Positions 9,181 through 19,832 of a DNA stretch of 64,000 nucleotides are shown here, piece after piece. Source of the DNA: Paraburkholderia ultramafica (lineage in GTDB: Bacteria; Pseudomonadota; Gammaproteobacteria; Burkholderiales; Burkholderiaceae); NCBI RefSeq assembly GCF_902859915.1, contig NZ_CADIKK010000027.1, forward strand, positions 1-64,000. The letters run 5' to 3'. The notes below the pieces were generated by a model. That model did no database searches. It saw only the letters and a list, made by a program, of their open reading frames with translations, and had not been told where the DNA came from. The first letter of the stretch is position 1. Each line of letters starts with the position of its first letter. A program made the position numbers and the translations under genes.

Positions 9181-10082
9181 GGCCGGTCGAGCTTCGGATC
9201 GAGCGCGTCGCGCAAGCCGTCGCCAAGCAGGTTGAACGCCAGCACCGTCAGGAAGATCGCGAGACTCGGAAACAGCGCGATATGCGGCGCGGTGACCATG
9301 TCGGCGCGCGCTTCGTTGAGCATCGCGCCCCACTCGGGGGTCGGCGGTTGCGCGCCGAGGCCGAGAAACGACAGGCTCGCCGCGGTGATGATCGACGTGC
9401 CGATACGCATCGTGAAGTACACCACCACCGACGAGATCGTCCCCGGCAAGATGTGACGCACGATGATGGTCCAGTCCGACGCGCCGATGCTGCGCGCCGC
9501 TTCGATATACGTGAGTTGCTTGAGCATCAGCGTATTGCCGCGTACCAGCCGCGCGAACGCGGGGATGCTGAAGATCGCCACCGCGCAGATCACGTTGATC
9601 ATGCCGTTGCCGAGAATCGCCACCACGCCGATCGCCAGCAGAATGCCGGGGAACGCGAACAGCACGTCGGCGACGCGCATCGTGATGCGATCCCACCAGC
9701 CTTCGTAGTAACCGGCCAGCAGTCCGAAGAATGTGCCGATCAGCGCGCCGATCGCCACGGACAGAAAGCCCGCTTCGAGCGAGATACGCGAACCCGCGAG
9801 AATGCGACTGAAAATATCACGGCCCAGCGAATCGACGCCGAACCAGTGCGCCGCGGACGGCCCCGCATTCAGCGCATCGTAGTCGAAGAAATTCTCCGGG
9901 TCGTACGGCACGATATGCGGCGCAGCGATCGCAACCGCAATCAGCAGCAGCACGAAAATGCCGGCGGCGAGTGCCACGTGCTGCTTACGGAATTTGCGCC
10001 AGAACTCGCTCCATGGTGTGCGGATCGCGCGTTCGGCGGGAGCGGCGTTGGCCGCGGTCGGCTCGGTGGCGGTCGTGCTCAT
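9177..10082 (-). CDS. gsiD: Glutathione/peptide ABC transporter permease GsiD
   Basis: This inner-membrane subunit (301 residues) belongs to the DppC/GsiD family. An N-terminal cytoplasmic stretch leads into a first helix at about residues 37-54. The OppC-type segment HWFGVDSLGRDIFSRILAG is present, and the EAA loop that contacts the ATPase is EAARSIGASDWTIIVRHILP. The end LLGDGLRDALDPK matches E. coli GsiD. It lies seven bases after gsiC and overlaps the next peptidase gene by four bases, so it is in the middle of a tightly coupled operon. It should pair with GsiC to form the pore. Confidence 0.95.
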   Translation of the reverse strand: MSTTATEPTAANAAPAERAIRTPWSEFWRKFRKQHVALAAGIFVLLLIAVAIAAPHIVPYDPENFFDYDALNAGPSAAHWFGVDSLGRDIFSRILAGSRISLEAGFLSVAIGALIGTFFGLLAGYYEGWWDRITMRVADVLFAFPGILLAIGVVAILGNGMINVICAVAIFSIPAFARLVRGNTLMLKQLTYIEAARSIGASDWTIIVRHILPGTISSVVVYFTMRIGTSIITAASLSFLGLGAQPPTPEWGAMLNEARADMVTAPHIALFPSLAIFLTVLAFNLLGDGLRDALDPKLDRP

Positions 10083-10089
10083 GCGGGCC

Positions 10090-11010
10090 TCACTTGAAAC
10101 GGATGGTCGGGTTGATCACGGCGTACAACACGTCCACGACCAGGTTGATGATGATGAATTCGAGCGAGAACAACAGCACCAGGCCCTGAATCACCGGATA
10201 ATCGCGCATCGACACGGCGTCCACCAGCAGGCGTCCGAGGCCAGGCCAGTTGAACACCACTTCGACCACGATCGAGCCGCCCAGCAGAAAGCCGAATTGC
10301 AGACCCATCATCGTGATGACGGGAATCAGCGCGTTGCGCAGACAGTGTTTGGCGATCACGAGCCGCTCGGGCACGCCCTTGGCGCGCGCGGTCCGCACGA
10401 AATCCTCGTGCATCACTTCGACGAACGACGCCCGCGTGAAGCGCGCCATCACCGCCGCGACGGCGGCGCCGAGCGTCAGCGACGGCAGCGCGTAGCTCTG
10501 CCACGAGCCGTCGCCGACGATCGGCAGCCAGCCGAGCTTCACCGAGAAAATCTCCATCAGGACCATGCCGAGCGCGAACGCGGGAAACGAAATGCCCGAC
10601 ACCGCCAGCGTCATGCCGAGCCGGTCGGGCCAGCGGTTGCGCCACACCGCCGAGACGATGCCGAGCGCCATGCCGATCACGACCGCCCAGACCATGCTGG
10701 CTACCGTCAGCAGCAGTGTCGGCATGAAGCGTTCGGCGATTTCCTGGCTCACTGGCCGCTTGCTGCGCGTCGAGATGCCGAAGTCGCCGTGCGCGACCCG
10801 CCAGAAGAAATGGACGAACTGCTGCGGTATCGGCCGGTCGAGTCCGAGATCGGTGCGCACCAGCGCGACCGTCGCCTCGTCCGCCTCGGGACCGGCGGCG
10901 AGCCGCGCCGGATCGCCCGGCAGCAGATGCACGAACAGAAACACCAGCACGGCGACGAAGAAGAGCGTCGGCAGCAGGCCAAAGAGACGTTTGACGAGAA
11001 AGTTCAGCAT
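10090..11010 (-). CDS. gsiC: Glutathione/peptide ABC transporter permease GsiC
   Basis: Starting at ATG 11010, the 306-residue protein equals E. coli GsiC in length and matches it closely, e.g. VFLFVHLLPGDPARL, WRNRWPDRL, LGAAVAAVMARFTRASFV and ARAKGVPE in the EAA loop. It forms the second half of the transmembrane channel. A TTG three codons upstream is a possible alternative start. The 116 bases between gsiB and this gene contain no other convincing gene. Confidence 0.95.
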   Translation of the reverse strand: MLNFLVKRLFGLLPTLFFVAVLVFLFVHLLPGDPARLAAGPEADEATVALVRTDLGLDRPIPQQFVHFFWRVAHGDFGISTRSKRPVSQEIAERFMPTLLLTVASMVWAVVIGMALGIVSAVWRNRWPDRLGMTLAVSGISFPAFALGMVLMEIFSVKLGWLPIVGDGSWQSYALPSLTLGAAVAAVMARFTRASFVEVMHEDFVRTARAKGVPERLVIAKHCLRNALIPVITMMGLQFGFLLGGSIVVEVVFNWPGLGRLLVDAVSMRDYPVIQGLVLLFSLEFIIINLVVDVLYAVINPTIRFK

Positions 11011-11126
11011 GGAACCCAATCCGGCAATGATGCGGGTAACGAAGAATCTGGTGCGGCGCGAGCGCCTCGATGGCGGCGATCCGCGCCTGCGTATTCATCG
11101 AATCCGCAGGCCGGACCTTCAGCGCG

Positions 11127-12689
11127 CTACTTGACCGCGATCTCGTCGAAATTGAACGAGCCGTCCGGCGCCACATAAGCACCCGACAGACGTTTGCTGC
11201 GCGCGTACACGACCTTCTCCTTGACGAGGAAGATCCACGGCGCGTCGGCCCAGATGCGTTTTTGCGCGTCGGTGTAGAGCACGGCCTTCTGCGTGCGGTC
11301 GGTAGTTTCGAGCGCCTGCTTCAGATCGCTGTCGACGGCGTCGTTCTTGTAGTACGCCGTATTCATCATCTTCGGCGGGAACGACACGGATGCGAGCAGC
11401 GGTGTGACCGCCCAGTCGGACTCACCCGTCGACGACGACCAGCCCGCGTAGTACATCCGCACCGGCGCGGTAACCGGGTCTTGCGCGCTTTCCACCTTCG
11501 CGACGCGCTGGCCCGCTTCGAGCGCTTCGACCTGCGCCTTGATGCCGACTTGCGCCAGTTGCTGCTGCACGAACTGGATCACCTTCTGCGCGGTCGAATA
11601 GTTATACGCGGACCACAGCGTGGTTTCGAAACCGTTCGGATAGCCCGCTTCCTTCAGCAACGCGCGCGCCTTGGCCGGGTCGTACGGCCATGGCCCGAGC
11701 TTCGTCGCGTAGTCGACGCCTTGCGGCACCACGCCATCGGCCGGGGTCGCGTAGCCGGCGAACACGACCTTGGTCAGCGCTTCCTTGTTGATCGCGTAGT
11801 TCAGCGCTTCACGCACCTTCGGGTTGTCGAACGGCTTCTGGTTCACGTTCAGGCTGATATAGCGCTGGATGATCGACGGCGACGCGATCAGATCGACCTT
11901 CGGGCTCGACTGCAATTGCGCGGCCTGTTCGAACGGCACCTGGAACGCGAAGTCCGCTTCGCCGGTACGCATCAGCGCGGCGCGCGTGTTGTTGTCGACC
12001 ACCGGCTTCCAGTCGATCGCGTCGATCTTCGGGTAGCCCTTCTTCCAGTAGCCGGCGAATTTCTTCACCATCAGGTCGCCGGCCGGATCCCACTTGACCA
12101 GTTCGAACGGCCCCGTGCCGACCGGATGGAACGCGATGTCCTTGCGGTACTTCTTCATCGCGTCCGGCGAGATCATCACCGCCGACGGATGTGCCAGCAC
12201 GTTGACGAACGCCGAGAACGGCGCCTTCAGTGTGATCTTCACCGTGTACGGATCGACCACTTCGGTCTTCTCGATGCGGCTGAACATGTTGTAGCGCTTC
12301 AGCTTGTTCGCCGGATCGGTGACGCGGTCGAAGTTCGCCTTGACCGCGGCGGCGTTGAAGTCGGTGCCGTCCTGGAACTTCACGCCGTGGCGCAGCTTGA
12401 ATGTATAGACTTTCGCATCCGGGCTCGCTTCGTAGCTGTCGGCCAGCACGTTGACCAGCTTCATGTCCTTGTCGAAACCGAACAGCCCTTGATAGAACGA
12501 CTTCGCGACGGCTTGCGACAGCGTGTCGTTGGCATCGTACGGATCGAGCGTCGTGAAGGTCGACGCGACGGCCATCACAGCCGTGGTGTCGGCGTGCGCC
12601 GCATTGCCCGCGAGCATCGCGAACACCACCGCGCCGCCGCTGACCAGCGCGCGCAAACGAAACGGAGAAGACGGGACTAGCAGGTTCAT
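11127..12689 (-). CDS. gsiB: Glutathione-binding periplasmic protein GsiB
   Basis: This 520-residue family-5 solute-binding protein delivers glutathione, or related peptides, to GsiCD. A Sec signal peptide ends near residue 33 (N-A-A-H-A|D). Family landmarks are TTLDPYDANDTLSQAVAKSF, the Y-T-F-K-L-R-H-G-V-K-F-x-D-G-T motif shared by peptide-binding proteins, and VGTGPFELVKW. E. coli GsiB is 512 residues. A ribosome site TGGAG precedes the ATG. It sits between the ATPase and permease genes exactly as in E. coli gsiABCD. Glutathione as ligand is inferred from order and similarity. Confidence 0.94.
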   Translation of the reverse strand: MNLLVPSSPFRLRALVSGGAVVFAMLAGNAAHADTTAVMAVASTFTTLDPYDANDTLSQAVAKSFYQGLFGFDKDMKLVNVLADSYEASPDAKVYTFKLRHGVKFQDGTDFNAAAVKANFDRVTDPANKLKRYNMFSRIEKTEVVDPYTVKITLKAPFSAFVNVLAHPSAVMISPDAMKKYRKDIAFHPVGTGPFELVKWDPAGDLMVKKFAGYWKKGYPKIDAIDWKPVVDNNTRAALMRTGEADFAFQVPFEQAAQLQSSPKVDLIASPSIIQRYISLNVNQKPFDNPKVREALNYAINKEALTKVVFAGYATPADGVVPQGVDYATKLGPWPYDPAKARALLKEAGYPNGFETTLWSAYNYSTAQKVIQFVQQQLAQVGIKAQVEALEAGQRVAKVESAQDPVTAPVRMYYAGWSSSTGESDWAVTPLLASVSFPPKMMNTAYYKNDAVDSDLKQALETTDRTQKAVLYTDAQKRIWADAPWIFLVKEKVVYARSKRLSGAYVAPDGSFNFDEIAVK

Positions 12690-12811
12690 GAGGTTGGCTC
12701 CAGGCTGCGAAATGAAACAGGTTGAGGTTGCGAGAGGAATCGTTTTGCTGGGGTTGTTGCTACAGGTCTGTGCTGCGGTTCTCTACTTGAGGTGTTGCTT
12801 CGGGTCTTACT

Positions 12812-14734
<1,923 letters not shown>

Positions 14735-14769
14735 GATGGTTCCTTTGAATTCGAACGCGGCTAACGTGG

Positions 14770-14802
14770 GTTCAGGCGAAAGTTCAAGCGGGAGTTCAGG
14801 CG
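14770..14802 (-). repeat. Three 12-base tandem repeats between iaaA and gsiA
   Basis: GTTCAGGCG (14770-14778), GTTCAAGCG (14782-14790) and GTTCAGGCG (14794-14802) recur with a period of 12 bases in the iaaA-gsiA spacer. A weaker fourth copy may follow to 14815. The function is unknown and could be neutral slippage. Confidence 0.6.
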
Positions 14803-14832
14803 CTGAGCGAGGCGCTAGCCACGCAAAACGCC

Positions 14833-15849
14833 CTAGCGGTAGATCGCCGTCACCGGCGTTTCGCCGAGCCGCGCGAAACCGCGATACATGCCTTCGGTAT
14901 TGAACGGCAGCGTGAGGTTGCCGCGCGCATCGACGGCGATCAAACCGCCGCGGCCGTCGATCTTCGGCAGGCGGTTCATCACGACGTCGTGCGCCGCCTC
15001 CTGCAACGAGACGTTGCGATAGGCCATCTGCGCAGCAACGTCGTAGGCCGCGACCATGCGCATGAACATTTCGCCGGAGCCGGTGGTCGAGACCGCGCAG
15101 GTCGCGTCGTCCGCATAGCAGCCCGCGCCGATCAACGGCGTGTCGCCGACCCGGCCGACCTGCTTGTTGGTGACGCCGCCGGTCGAGCTAGCCGCCGCCA
15201 CGTGGCCGTGCCGGTCGAGCGCGACCGCGCCGACGGTGCCGAACTTGCGGTTCGGATCGATCGGCTCGTGCGGCGTGGGTTCGTCGTGTGCATCATGTGC
15301 ATCGGCGCCGTGGTTCGACGACGAAGCGGCCGCGAGCGTCGCGCCGTCGTGATCGAGCATCGCGCGCTGCTGACCGCGCGCGATCAGCCATTGACGATGA
15401 CGTGCTTCGGTATCGAAATAGGCAGGCTCGACGAATTCGAGCCCTTGCGCGGCCGCGAACGCCTCAGCGCCTGCGCCGGTGAACAGCACATGCTCGCTGC
15501 GTTCGAGCACGCTGCGCGCGGCCAGAATCGGATTGCGCACGCGCTTCACGCAGCAGATCGCGCCGGCTTCGAGCGTGCTGCCGTCCATGATGGCCGCGTC
15601 GAGTTCGTGGGTGCCGGCTGCCGTGTACACCGCGCCGCGTCCCGCGTTGAAGAGCGGGCAGTCTTCGAGCAGACGCACGGCTTCGCTGACGGCGTCGAGT
15701 GCGCTGCCGCCGTCGGCGAGCACGCGCTGGCCGGCGCTCAATACCGCATGCAGGGCAGCGTGGTATTCGGTCTCGGCGCTGGCCGACATCGACGCGCGCA
15801 GGATCGTCCCTGCCCCGCCATGAATGGCAATGACTGCGTTGGAGTTCAT
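14833..15849 (-). CDS. iaaA: Isoaspartyl peptidase/L-asparaginase, type III
   Basis: This Ntn-hydrolase of 338 residues cleaves beta-aspartyl dipeptides and asparagine. It should self-process into alpha and beta chains before the nucleophile Thr205 in RKFGTVGAVALD (E. coli EcAIII Thr179). IAIHGGAGT at the N-terminus, PLFNAGRGAVYT, MDG and the oxyanion and substrate loops GRVGDTPLIGAGCYAD and STTGSGE are intact. Just before the cleavage point lies a His/Asp/Ser-rich linker (about residues 174-198). The ATG overlaps the regulator's stop by four bases. E. coli also has iaaA directly upstream of gsiA. Confidence 0.95.
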   Translation of the reverse strand: MNSNAVIAIHGGAGTILRASMSASAETEYHAALHAVLSAGQRVLADGGSALDAVSEAVRLLEDCPLFNAGRGAVYTAAGTHELDAAIMDGSTLEAGAICCVKRVRNPILAARSVLERSEHVLFTGAGAEAFAAAQGLEFVEPAYFDTEARHRQWLIARGQQRAMLDHDGATLAAASSSNHGADAHDAHDEPTPHEPIDPNRKFGTVGAVALDRHGHVAAASSTGGVTNKQVGRVGDTPLIGAGCYADDATCAVSTTGSGEMFMRMVAAYDVAAQMAYRNVSLQEAAHDVVMNRLPKIDGRGGLIAVDARGNLTLPFNTEGMYRGFARLGETPVTAIYR

Positions 15850-16820
15850 CGTTTGGTTTTGGGAGTGCGGGTGGATCGGGTAGCTCGGGTCGTGGCGCGC
15901 GCGGCTTCGCCCGCTGCATCGGCCGACCCGGCGTGCGGATCGGTGAGCCAGGGCAGTACGAATTCGCTGACGTCGGCGGCCGCCTTCACGGAGCGTTTGG
16001 TGCGATACGCGAGCGCGTCGCACAGCGCTTCGATCACCGCGAGCACAGCCGAATCGGCATTCGCGGCGAGGCGCCGGTCGGCGCGGATAAAGAGCGAGAG
16101 GTCGGCGAATTGCGCGAGCGGCGAACGCGGACTGTCGGTCAGCGCCAGCACGCGAGCGCCCCGGCTTGCCGCGCGGCGCGCGAGTTCGATCGTGTCTTCG
16201 ACATAGCGCGGAAACGCGATACCGATGACCAGATCGCCTTCATTCGAAGCAAACAGACGGCGCGCCGCATGCGACGGTCCGCCGATCAGCGCGAGCGACT
16301 GCACGTTGTCGTGATACGGCATCAGGCCGTGTTCCATCAGGCCCGCGAGAAAGGCGCTCGCGCCGTAGCCGAGCACGAACACGCGGCGCGCGGCGATGAT
16401 CGCTTCGACGGCGGCATCGGCGGCGGCGCGGTCGATGGCCGTGCGGGTCGCGTGCAGATTGTTGGCGGCCTGCTCCAGCGACGCGTCGATCAGAGCGTCG
16501 CCGGCCGCGAGCGACTCCTGCGCGCTACGCAAGCGCTCGACCGGTGCGAGCGTCGCCTCGAAGCCGCGCACGAGCGCCTCGCGAAACTGCGGATAGCCGT
16601 CGAAACCGAGCGCGCGGGCAAAGCGATTCGCCGTGGCCACCGACGCGCCGACCACGTTCGCCAGTTCGTCGATCCGCATGGTCGCCGCGCGAAACAGATT
16701 GGCCAGCACGTAGTCGCCCATGCGCCGGTGAATCGGCGTCAGGGTCGGCATCGCCGCGGCGATACGCGCGGCAATGGCCTGCTCGGCGGGACTGGAAGCA
16801 ACGGGCTGATGATGGATCAT
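15846..16820 (-). CDS. RpiR/MurR-family transcriptional regulator of the gsi operon
   Basis: The 324-residue protein has an N-terminal RpiR helix-turn-helix (about residues 20-95, with ANVVGASVATANRFARALGF). A SIS sugar-phosphate-binding domain follows (about 125-260), including VFVLGYGASAFLA. A Lys/Arg/Thr-rich tail ends the protein. It is the first gene of the operon and overlaps iaaA by four bases, so it probably controls its own transcript. SIS domains usually bind phosphosugars. Placing one over peptide uptake hints at a cell-wall-derived signal such as a MurNAc phosphate; that is inference. Confidence 0.9.
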   Translation of the reverse strand: MIHHQPVASSPAEQAIAARIAAAMPTLTPIHRRMGDYVLANLFRAATMRIDELANVVGASVATANRFARALGFDGYPQFREALVRGFEATLAPVERLRSAQESLAAGDALIDASLEQAANNLHATRTAIDRAAADAAVEAIIAARRVFVLGYGASAFLAGLMEHGLMPYHDNVQSLALIGGPSHAARRLFASNEGDLVIGIAFPRYVEDTIELARRAASRGARVLALTDSPRSPLAQFADLSLFIRADRRLAANADSAVLAVIEALCDALAYRTKRSVKAAADVSEFVLPWLTDPHAGSADAAGEAARATTRATRSTRTPKTKR

Positions 16821-16991
16821 GCGAACGTATAGACGCGGCGGTTGTAGTTGGAATGCGTGAAAGTATATTTACATGGAAATCTTCCAGAAAAAAATTCATT
16901 TTCATTTTCGAGGGTTTTCACGGATGAGCGATGGGCTGAAAAGGCGGCTCATCCGTGTCGGGCCGCTGCGTGATGAAAATGCGTTTTCACT
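16821..16991 (-). promoter_or_regulatory. AT-rich leader and promoter region of the RpiR-gsi operon
   Basis: The 100 bases upstream of the regulator gene are sharply AT-rich compared with the flanks. They contain GGAAATCTTCC (16875-16885) and a run of TTCATTTTCATTTTC (16896-16910), read here on the plus strand. These repeated half-site-like patterns are plausible RpiR operators. I could not define a single promoter with confidence. Confidence 0.35.
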
Positions 16992-17363
16992 TCAGCAGGC
17001 CGCGGCGCTTTGCTCGGGAATACGCGCAAGCCGCGCCGCCGGCGACATGAAGATGAGCGCCGAGACGCGGCCTATCATCCGTTCGGGAGTGATCGCCTGG
17101 CGCAGCGTGGTCGAGCCGACCACCCACAGAATCGGTCCGGCGCCGAGCAGGAAGAAGCTCGCCGTCGCGAGCCAGAACAATGGCGCGGCGAGCGTCGCCA
17201 CCATCACGAGCGACGCAAGCAGACCGCACGACGGCCCGATGATCAGCACGCGGCCGAAGGCGAGCCGTCGCGCGATGGCGGGCGCGGCCAGATTCGACCA
17301 CGCGAGCCGCTGGAAAGCGGCGGGCAAACGGATCGCGGATGATGATGAAGACGTGGCGTGCAT
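16992..17363 (-). pseudogene. Remnant of a major-facilitator transporter
   Basis: The translation is recognisable only in its middle: L-A-F-G-R-V-L-I-I-G-P-x-C-G-L-L-A-S, then FFLLGAGPILWVVGSTTLRQ and ITPERMIGRVSAL. This matches the C-terminal half of drug-type MFS proteins, covering two or three helices. The N-terminal half is missing, and after I-F-M-S the sequence becomes unlike the family and stops. It is therefore a deletion remnant of roughly 120 codons. Nothing suggests it is still expressed. Confidence 0.55.
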
Positions 17364-17457
17364 CGATGAACACCTGCGGCTGGACTTGGGGAGACCATCG
17401 TGGTCCGTCCGGCGCCGCCGGGCGCTCCGCTTCTTGCGGTGTTATTCTTCGCTCGCC

Positions 17458-18168
17458 ATGAATCTCGAAAGCATCCTCTTCACTCAAGGTTTCGGCTCGC
17501 GCCGTCAATGCCGAGCGCTGATCGCCGACGCACGCGTGAGCATCGGCGACGTTGTCTGCACCGACGCCGACGCCGATTTCCCGACCCACGACACCACCTT
17601 CCACTTCAGCGTGGACGGGGTTGTCTGGCCGTTTCGCGAGCACGCGTATCTGCTGCTGAACAAGCCCGCCGGCTACGAGTGTTCGCGCGACCCGCAACAT
17701 CATCTGAGCGTGTTCAGCCTGCTGCCGCCGCAATTCGCCGAGCGCGGCGTGCAATGCGTGGGCCGCCTCGACCAGGACACGACCGGCCTGCTGCTGCTCT
17801 CCGACGACGGCAAGTTCGTGCACCTGTTCACGTCGCCGAAACGCAAAGTGCCGAAGCTGTATGTCGCGACCACGCGTCATCCGCTCGACGACGTGCAATT
17901 GAGCGCGCTGCGCGACGGCGTGTTGCTGCACGGCGAGACAAAACCGATCGCCGCGGTCGACGCCCAGGCGCGCGACACTCACACGCTCGCGCTCACCGTG
18001 ATGGAAGGCAAGTATCACCAGGTCAAGCGGATGATCGCGGCAGTTGGCAATCGTTGTGAAGCGCTGCATCGCGAACGGATCGGCGGACTTTCGTTGCCCG
18101 CCACGCTCGTGCCAGGCGCGTGGCAATGGCTCGACGCAACCGACCTCGGTTCTTTACGGAGCGGGTAA
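17458..18168 (+). CDS. rsuA: 16S rRNA pseudouridine synthase RsuA
   Basis: The 236-residue protein has an S4-like RNA-binding start (MNLESILFTQGFGSRRQCRA) followed by an RsuA/RluB catalytic domain. The catalytic Asp105 is in GRLDQDTTGLLLLSDDG, and the C-terminal substrate motif is EGKYHQVKRMIAAVGN. It should convert U516 (E. coli numbering) of 16S rRNA to pseudouridine. ATG 17458 gives a length near E. coli RsuA (231) and places the S4 domain at the N-terminus; the frame is open far upstream but without similarity. It stands alone. Confidence 0.88.
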   Translation: MNLESILFTQGFGSRRQCRALIADARVSIGDVVCTDADADFPTHDTTFHFSVDGVVWPFREHAYLLLNKPAGYECSRDPQHHLSVFSLLPPQFAERGVQCVGRLDQDTTGLLLLSDDGKFVHLFTSPKRKVPKLYVATTRHPLDDVQLSALRDGVLLHGETKPIAAVDAQARDTHTLALTVMEGKYHQVKRMIAAVGNRCEALHRERIGGLSLPATLVPGAWQWLDATDLGSLRSG

Positions 18169-18336
18169 ACCGGTAGCGTCCGTTCAAGGCCTTGATGCAG
18201 CAGGAAAAGCCCGCGGAATGGCGAATGGGCTGGTGCGGAACGCGCGCAGAACCGCTGCATCGCAGCATGCTCTTCGTTACAGGTCGCCCTATACTCGTTT
18301 AAACAAAAGACGACAAAGGTTTCAAGGAGGCGCGCC

Positions 18337-18525
18337 ATGCATATCGGCGACACCATCGCGATCTCGCAGGTGATGATTGCCTTCACATGTCTCGGACTGC
18401 TGCTGGTCGGCGGACTGCTGGTCATCATGCGGCTGCGGCACAAATATCATCCGAACCTGATCGGCGCTTTGATTGGCGGGATGCTGTGTTTCCTGCTGCT
18501 GGAAATGCTGCCGTCGCTGACCTGA
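18337..18525 (+). CDS. Small two-helix membrane protein, uncharacterised
   Basis: The product has 62 residues. A near-perfect ribosome site AAGGAGG (18324-18330) lies six bases before the ATG, which is the main argument that this is a real gene. Two hydrophobic helices (about residues 9-31 and 41-58) flank a short basic loop (R-L-R-H-K-Y-H-P-N). There is no signal-peptide cleavage site. Helix two has the pattern LIGALIGGMLCFLLLEML. I do not recognise the family. It could be an accessory peptide of a membrane complex; nothing next to it reveals a partner. Confidence 0.65.
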   Translation: MHIGDTIAISQVMIAFTCLGLLLVGGLLVIMRLRHKYHPNLIGALIGGMLCFLLLEMLPSLT

Positions 18526-18699
18526 TGCAACGAGGCCGCGCGCGGCGCCGACGCATTGAAGCGGCACAACGCGCGATGCAATCTTGCCGGGCGATGCCTG
18601 GCGCGGTGAGTTTTTTTGTCGTGCTTTTTGTCGTGCTTTTACCTGGCTTCTGGCCGGCTTGCCGCCTTGCTTTCAGACCGCGCTCACGCCCTCACACCT

Positions 18700-19737
18700 T
18701 CACTCTTTCACTTCACCTAGAAAATCCGCCACGCTCGGATACCGCAAACGCACGCGCAATTCTTCCTTCAGACGCCGGTTCACGAGCCGTCTCGATTCAC
18801 GCATGAAAGACAGCAGGCTCGGATCGATCCGCTGCTCGGCTTGCGCACGCGTGATGCGCGGCGCGCGCGCCACGCCGAAAGCATCGGCCACCGCGTCGAA
18901 GTACTCCGCCATCTTCAGCGACGAGTCGTCGGACGCGTGGATCACGCGCGCCGGCTTGCCGTGCGTCGCGAGGCGCACGAGAATCGCGGCCAGGTCGTCC
19001 GCATGAATGTGACTGGTGTAGACGTCGTCGGCATCGATCAGGGCCGGCGTGCCCTTTTCGAGCCGCGCGAGCGGCAGACGGTTGCGCGCATAGATACCCG
19101 GAATCCGCGCGATGCTGGCAACGACGCTCCCGCGAGCGCTCGCGCGCCGCAATTGCCGCTCGGCCGACACGCGGCGTTTCGCGCGTGCATTGGCCGGCCG
19201 CGTCGCGCGCGTTTCGTCGATCCACGCGCCGCCGCAATCGCCGTAGACACCCGTCGTGCTCGCGTAGACCAGACGCACGGGCGCACGCGAACCGGCGGTC
19301 CGGCGCACCCCGTCGGGTACAATATCGGCTGTTTCAGATTGCGCCCACGAGACACGAACCGGGCGTAACCCGCGGCGCAAGCGCCCTACCAGCGATACGG
19401 CGGGCGCCACCGCACCACGCAGCGCGCCATCGCGGCGCGTGCTCAGCGTAGCGAGCAACGCACGGGTACGGCGGTCGTCGTCACCGGTTTTTTGCGGCGG
19501 GGCGAGATGCAGCACCGTCGGCGCGAGGCCCGCGAGCCGTTTCAGGCTGCGGCGCACATCGAGGTCGCCGACCAGCGGGGTCACGCCCGCGGCGCGCAAC
19601 TCGGCGCTGCGTTCGGCGTGACTGGTCAGCGCGAAGACATGCGCGCGCGGCCGCAACAGCGGCACGCAGCGCATGCCGACATCGCCGCATCCTACGATTA
19701 ACACGCGCGGCCGGCGGAAGTTTCGTGTCACTTTCAT
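18700..19737 (-). CDS. NAD(P)-binding SDR/epimerase-family protein
   Basis: A 345-residue extended/atypical short-chain dehydrogenase. The Rossmann motif is VLIVGCGDVGMR (residues about 12-23). A second strand reads VFALTSH, the catalytic-region motif is RLVYASTTGVYGDCGGAW, and DDVYTSHIHADDLA matches YeeZ-like epimerases. The middle (about 95-145) is unusually Arg-rich and poorly conserved-looking. The substrate is unknown. It diverges from the flavoprotein gene at 19833 across 95 bases. Confidence 0.8.
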   Translation of the reverse strand: MKVTRNFRRPRVLIVGCGDVGMRCVPLLRPRAHVFALTSHAERSAELRAAGVTPLVGDLDVRRSLKRLAGLAPTVLHLAPPQKTGDDDRRTRALLATLSTRRDGALRGAVAPAVSLVGRLRRGLRPVRVSWAQSETADIVPDGVRRTAGSRAPVRLVYASTTGVYGDCGGAWIDETRATRPANARAKRRVSAERQLRRASARGSVVASIARIPGIYARNRLPLARLEKGTPALIDADDVYTSHIHADDLAAILVRLATHGKPARVIHASDDSSLKMAEYFDAVADAFGVARAPRITRAQAEQRIDPSLLSFMRESRRLVNRRLKEELRVRLRYPSVADFLGEVKE

Positions 19738-19832
19738 GATGGACGCATTGTAGCCGTCAAGCGCGGCAGGTACCGCGCGGTTGATCCGGCGGGTCCGATA
19801 ACGATTCCCGACTTTTCGATTTCGAACACTTT

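Noticed and set aside
11011..11126. Small gene between gsiB and gsiC (MNTQARIAAIEALAPH...)
   Set aside because: The frame runs on out of phase through gsiC, has no clear ribosome site and becomes Arg-rich nonsense.
18700..19737. Frameshift in the SDR gene because of its odd Arg-rich middle
   Set aside because: The frame is open throughout, and motifs before and after are in the same phase, so variation is more likely than a frameshift.
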